In this document: one piece after another, positions 6,068 to 6,437 of the stretch
How the letters are laid out: every line of letters begins with the position of its first letter
Position numbering within the stretch: the first letter of the stretch is position 1
DNA from: Deltaproteobacteria bacterium
GTDB lineage: Bacteria > Desulfobacterota > Desulfomonilia > UBA1062
Reading direction: 5' to 3'
Length of the DNA stretch: 6,437 bases
Assembly: GCA_003643935.1 (NCBI GenBank)
Contig: QMLJ01000075.1
Span: 1 to 6,437 of the forward strand
Made by a program: the position numbers and the translations under genes
Notes under the pieces: generated by a model
What the model was told of the DNA's origin: nothing
What the model saw: only the letters and a program-made list of their open reading frames with translations
The model's database searches: none

Positions 6068-6359
6068 GACCTTTACCTCCTTTTTTCTCTTAACTTCACC
6101 AATAGTAATGAAATAAACGTGCCATGTTTGAAGTATACACTAATAATATTTGTAACTAGTTGTTTTTAAATATGTTTTATGCCAGAGACCAGGCTTGTGA
6201 CATACTGATCCAATCCGGGAAAGGCTAGATTCTTTAAAGAAATGTTAACAAAATTTAATATAATGTTGAATGAATTGTTAAATTATATCTTCACATCCAT
6301 TAATACCTAGGCACAGTATTAAGAAATGCCATTGAAAGTAGAAAACTACCGACTATTTA
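6068..6359. other. AT-rich regulatory region upstream of the small membrane operon
   Basis: This 292-base gap separates the regulator's stop codon from the 91-residue gene. It is strikingly A+T-rich around 6120-6180 and 6236-6300. It holds the sigma-54-like promoter, a sigma-70-like -10 (TATACT, 6132-6137, without a good -35), and three dyads: TTAACAA-N23-TTGTTAA (6245-6281), TGTTAACA (6243-6250) and TTAATAC-N9-GTATTAA (6300-6322). The last lies about 200 bases upstream of the predicted start of transcription, within the usual reach of an activator that loops DNA. No good terminator for the regulator gene is visible; there is only a 4-base GTAG/CTAC stem at 6338-6349. Confidence 0.5.
6109..6124 (-). 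promoter_or_regulatory. Candidate sigma-54 (-24/-12) promoter
   Basis: On the minus strand TGGCACG (6118-6124) is a full match to the -24 element. After four bases comes TTTCA (6109-6113), which matches four of five positions of the -12 TTGCA. The mismatch is at the usually conserved G, so the site may be weak or fortuitous. The predicted start near 6098 gives a leader of about 30 bases that contains the strong ribosome site of the 91-residue gene. Confidence 0.4.
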
Positions 6360-6437
6360 CTAGTCCCTCTCGAACTTTATACCGTACTTCTCTAATTTTC
6401 TCTCGAACGTGGGGCGGGATATACCCAGGATCTCGCA
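6360..6437 (-). CDS. C-terminal end of a Fis-type (NtrC-family) regulator, truncated by the window
   Basis: Only the last 25 residues are in the window. CEILGISRPTFERKLEKYGI has the form of the second half of a Fis-type helix-turn-helix (LGISR.T..RKL..YGI), the DNA-binding end of sigma-54-dependent activators of the NtrC/AtoC class. The stop is TAG at 6360-6362. The receiver and AAA+ parts would lie right of the window, so their presence is an inference from the family. It lies on the same strand as, and upstream of, the small membrane operon with a sigma-54-like promoter. Confidence 0.75.
   Translation of the reverse strand, partial: CEILGISRPTFERKLEKYGIKFERD

Noticed and set aside
6180..6194. 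GCCAGAGACCAGGC as a hairpin or palindrome
   Set aside because: Only three outer pairs form; the inner bases do not match, so this is not a supported dyad.

Overview
The window is an ordinary bacterial chromosomal segment. It carries five complete minus-strand genes plus a shorter pair-mate, and is framed by two truncated genes: an RNA methyltransferase on the plus strand at the left edge and the last codons of a transcription regulator on the minus strand at the right edge. There are no mobile elements, CRISPR repeats, tRNAs or rRNAs that I can see. The gene mix (argS followed directly by a SPOR-domain membrane protein, a cyclic-nucleotide-binding protein with helical repeats, a Fis-type sigma-54 activator tail, and an AtpI-like F-ATPase accessory gene) fits a Gram-negative, probably Desulfobacterota ('deltaproteobacterial') genome. 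This taxonomic placement is inference from gene content, not from a marker.

Left part (1-2813): a SpoU/TrmH-family rRNA/tRNA 2'-O-methyltransferase reads rightward and overlaps tail-to-tail by 35 bases with a 325-residue TPR-like plus cyclic-nucleotide-binding-domain protein. Upstream of the latter lies a non-hydrolysing UDP-GlcNAc 2-epimerase (wecB/wbpI-like), the only polysaccharide gene here.

Middle (2814-5484): argS and a SPOR-domain cell-envelope/division protein form a tight two-gene unit (5-base gap). argS has its own plausible sigma-70 promoter. A 354-base gene-free stretch upstream of argS holds two terminator-like hairpins for the next operon.

Right part (5485-6437): a small two-gene membrane-protein operon consists of an unrecognised 91-residue protein and an AtpI-like 81-residue protein. 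They are separated by a GC-rich intercistronic hairpin and preceded by a -24/-12 (sigma-54-like) promoter candidate and AT-rich dyads. Just upstream is the C-terminal Fis helix-turn-helix of an NtrC-type regulator. No other ATP synthase gene is present, so the AtpI-like gene looks detached from the atp operon. A possible sigma-54 activator/promoter pairing with this orphan operon is the most interesting lead; it is an inference from short motifs.
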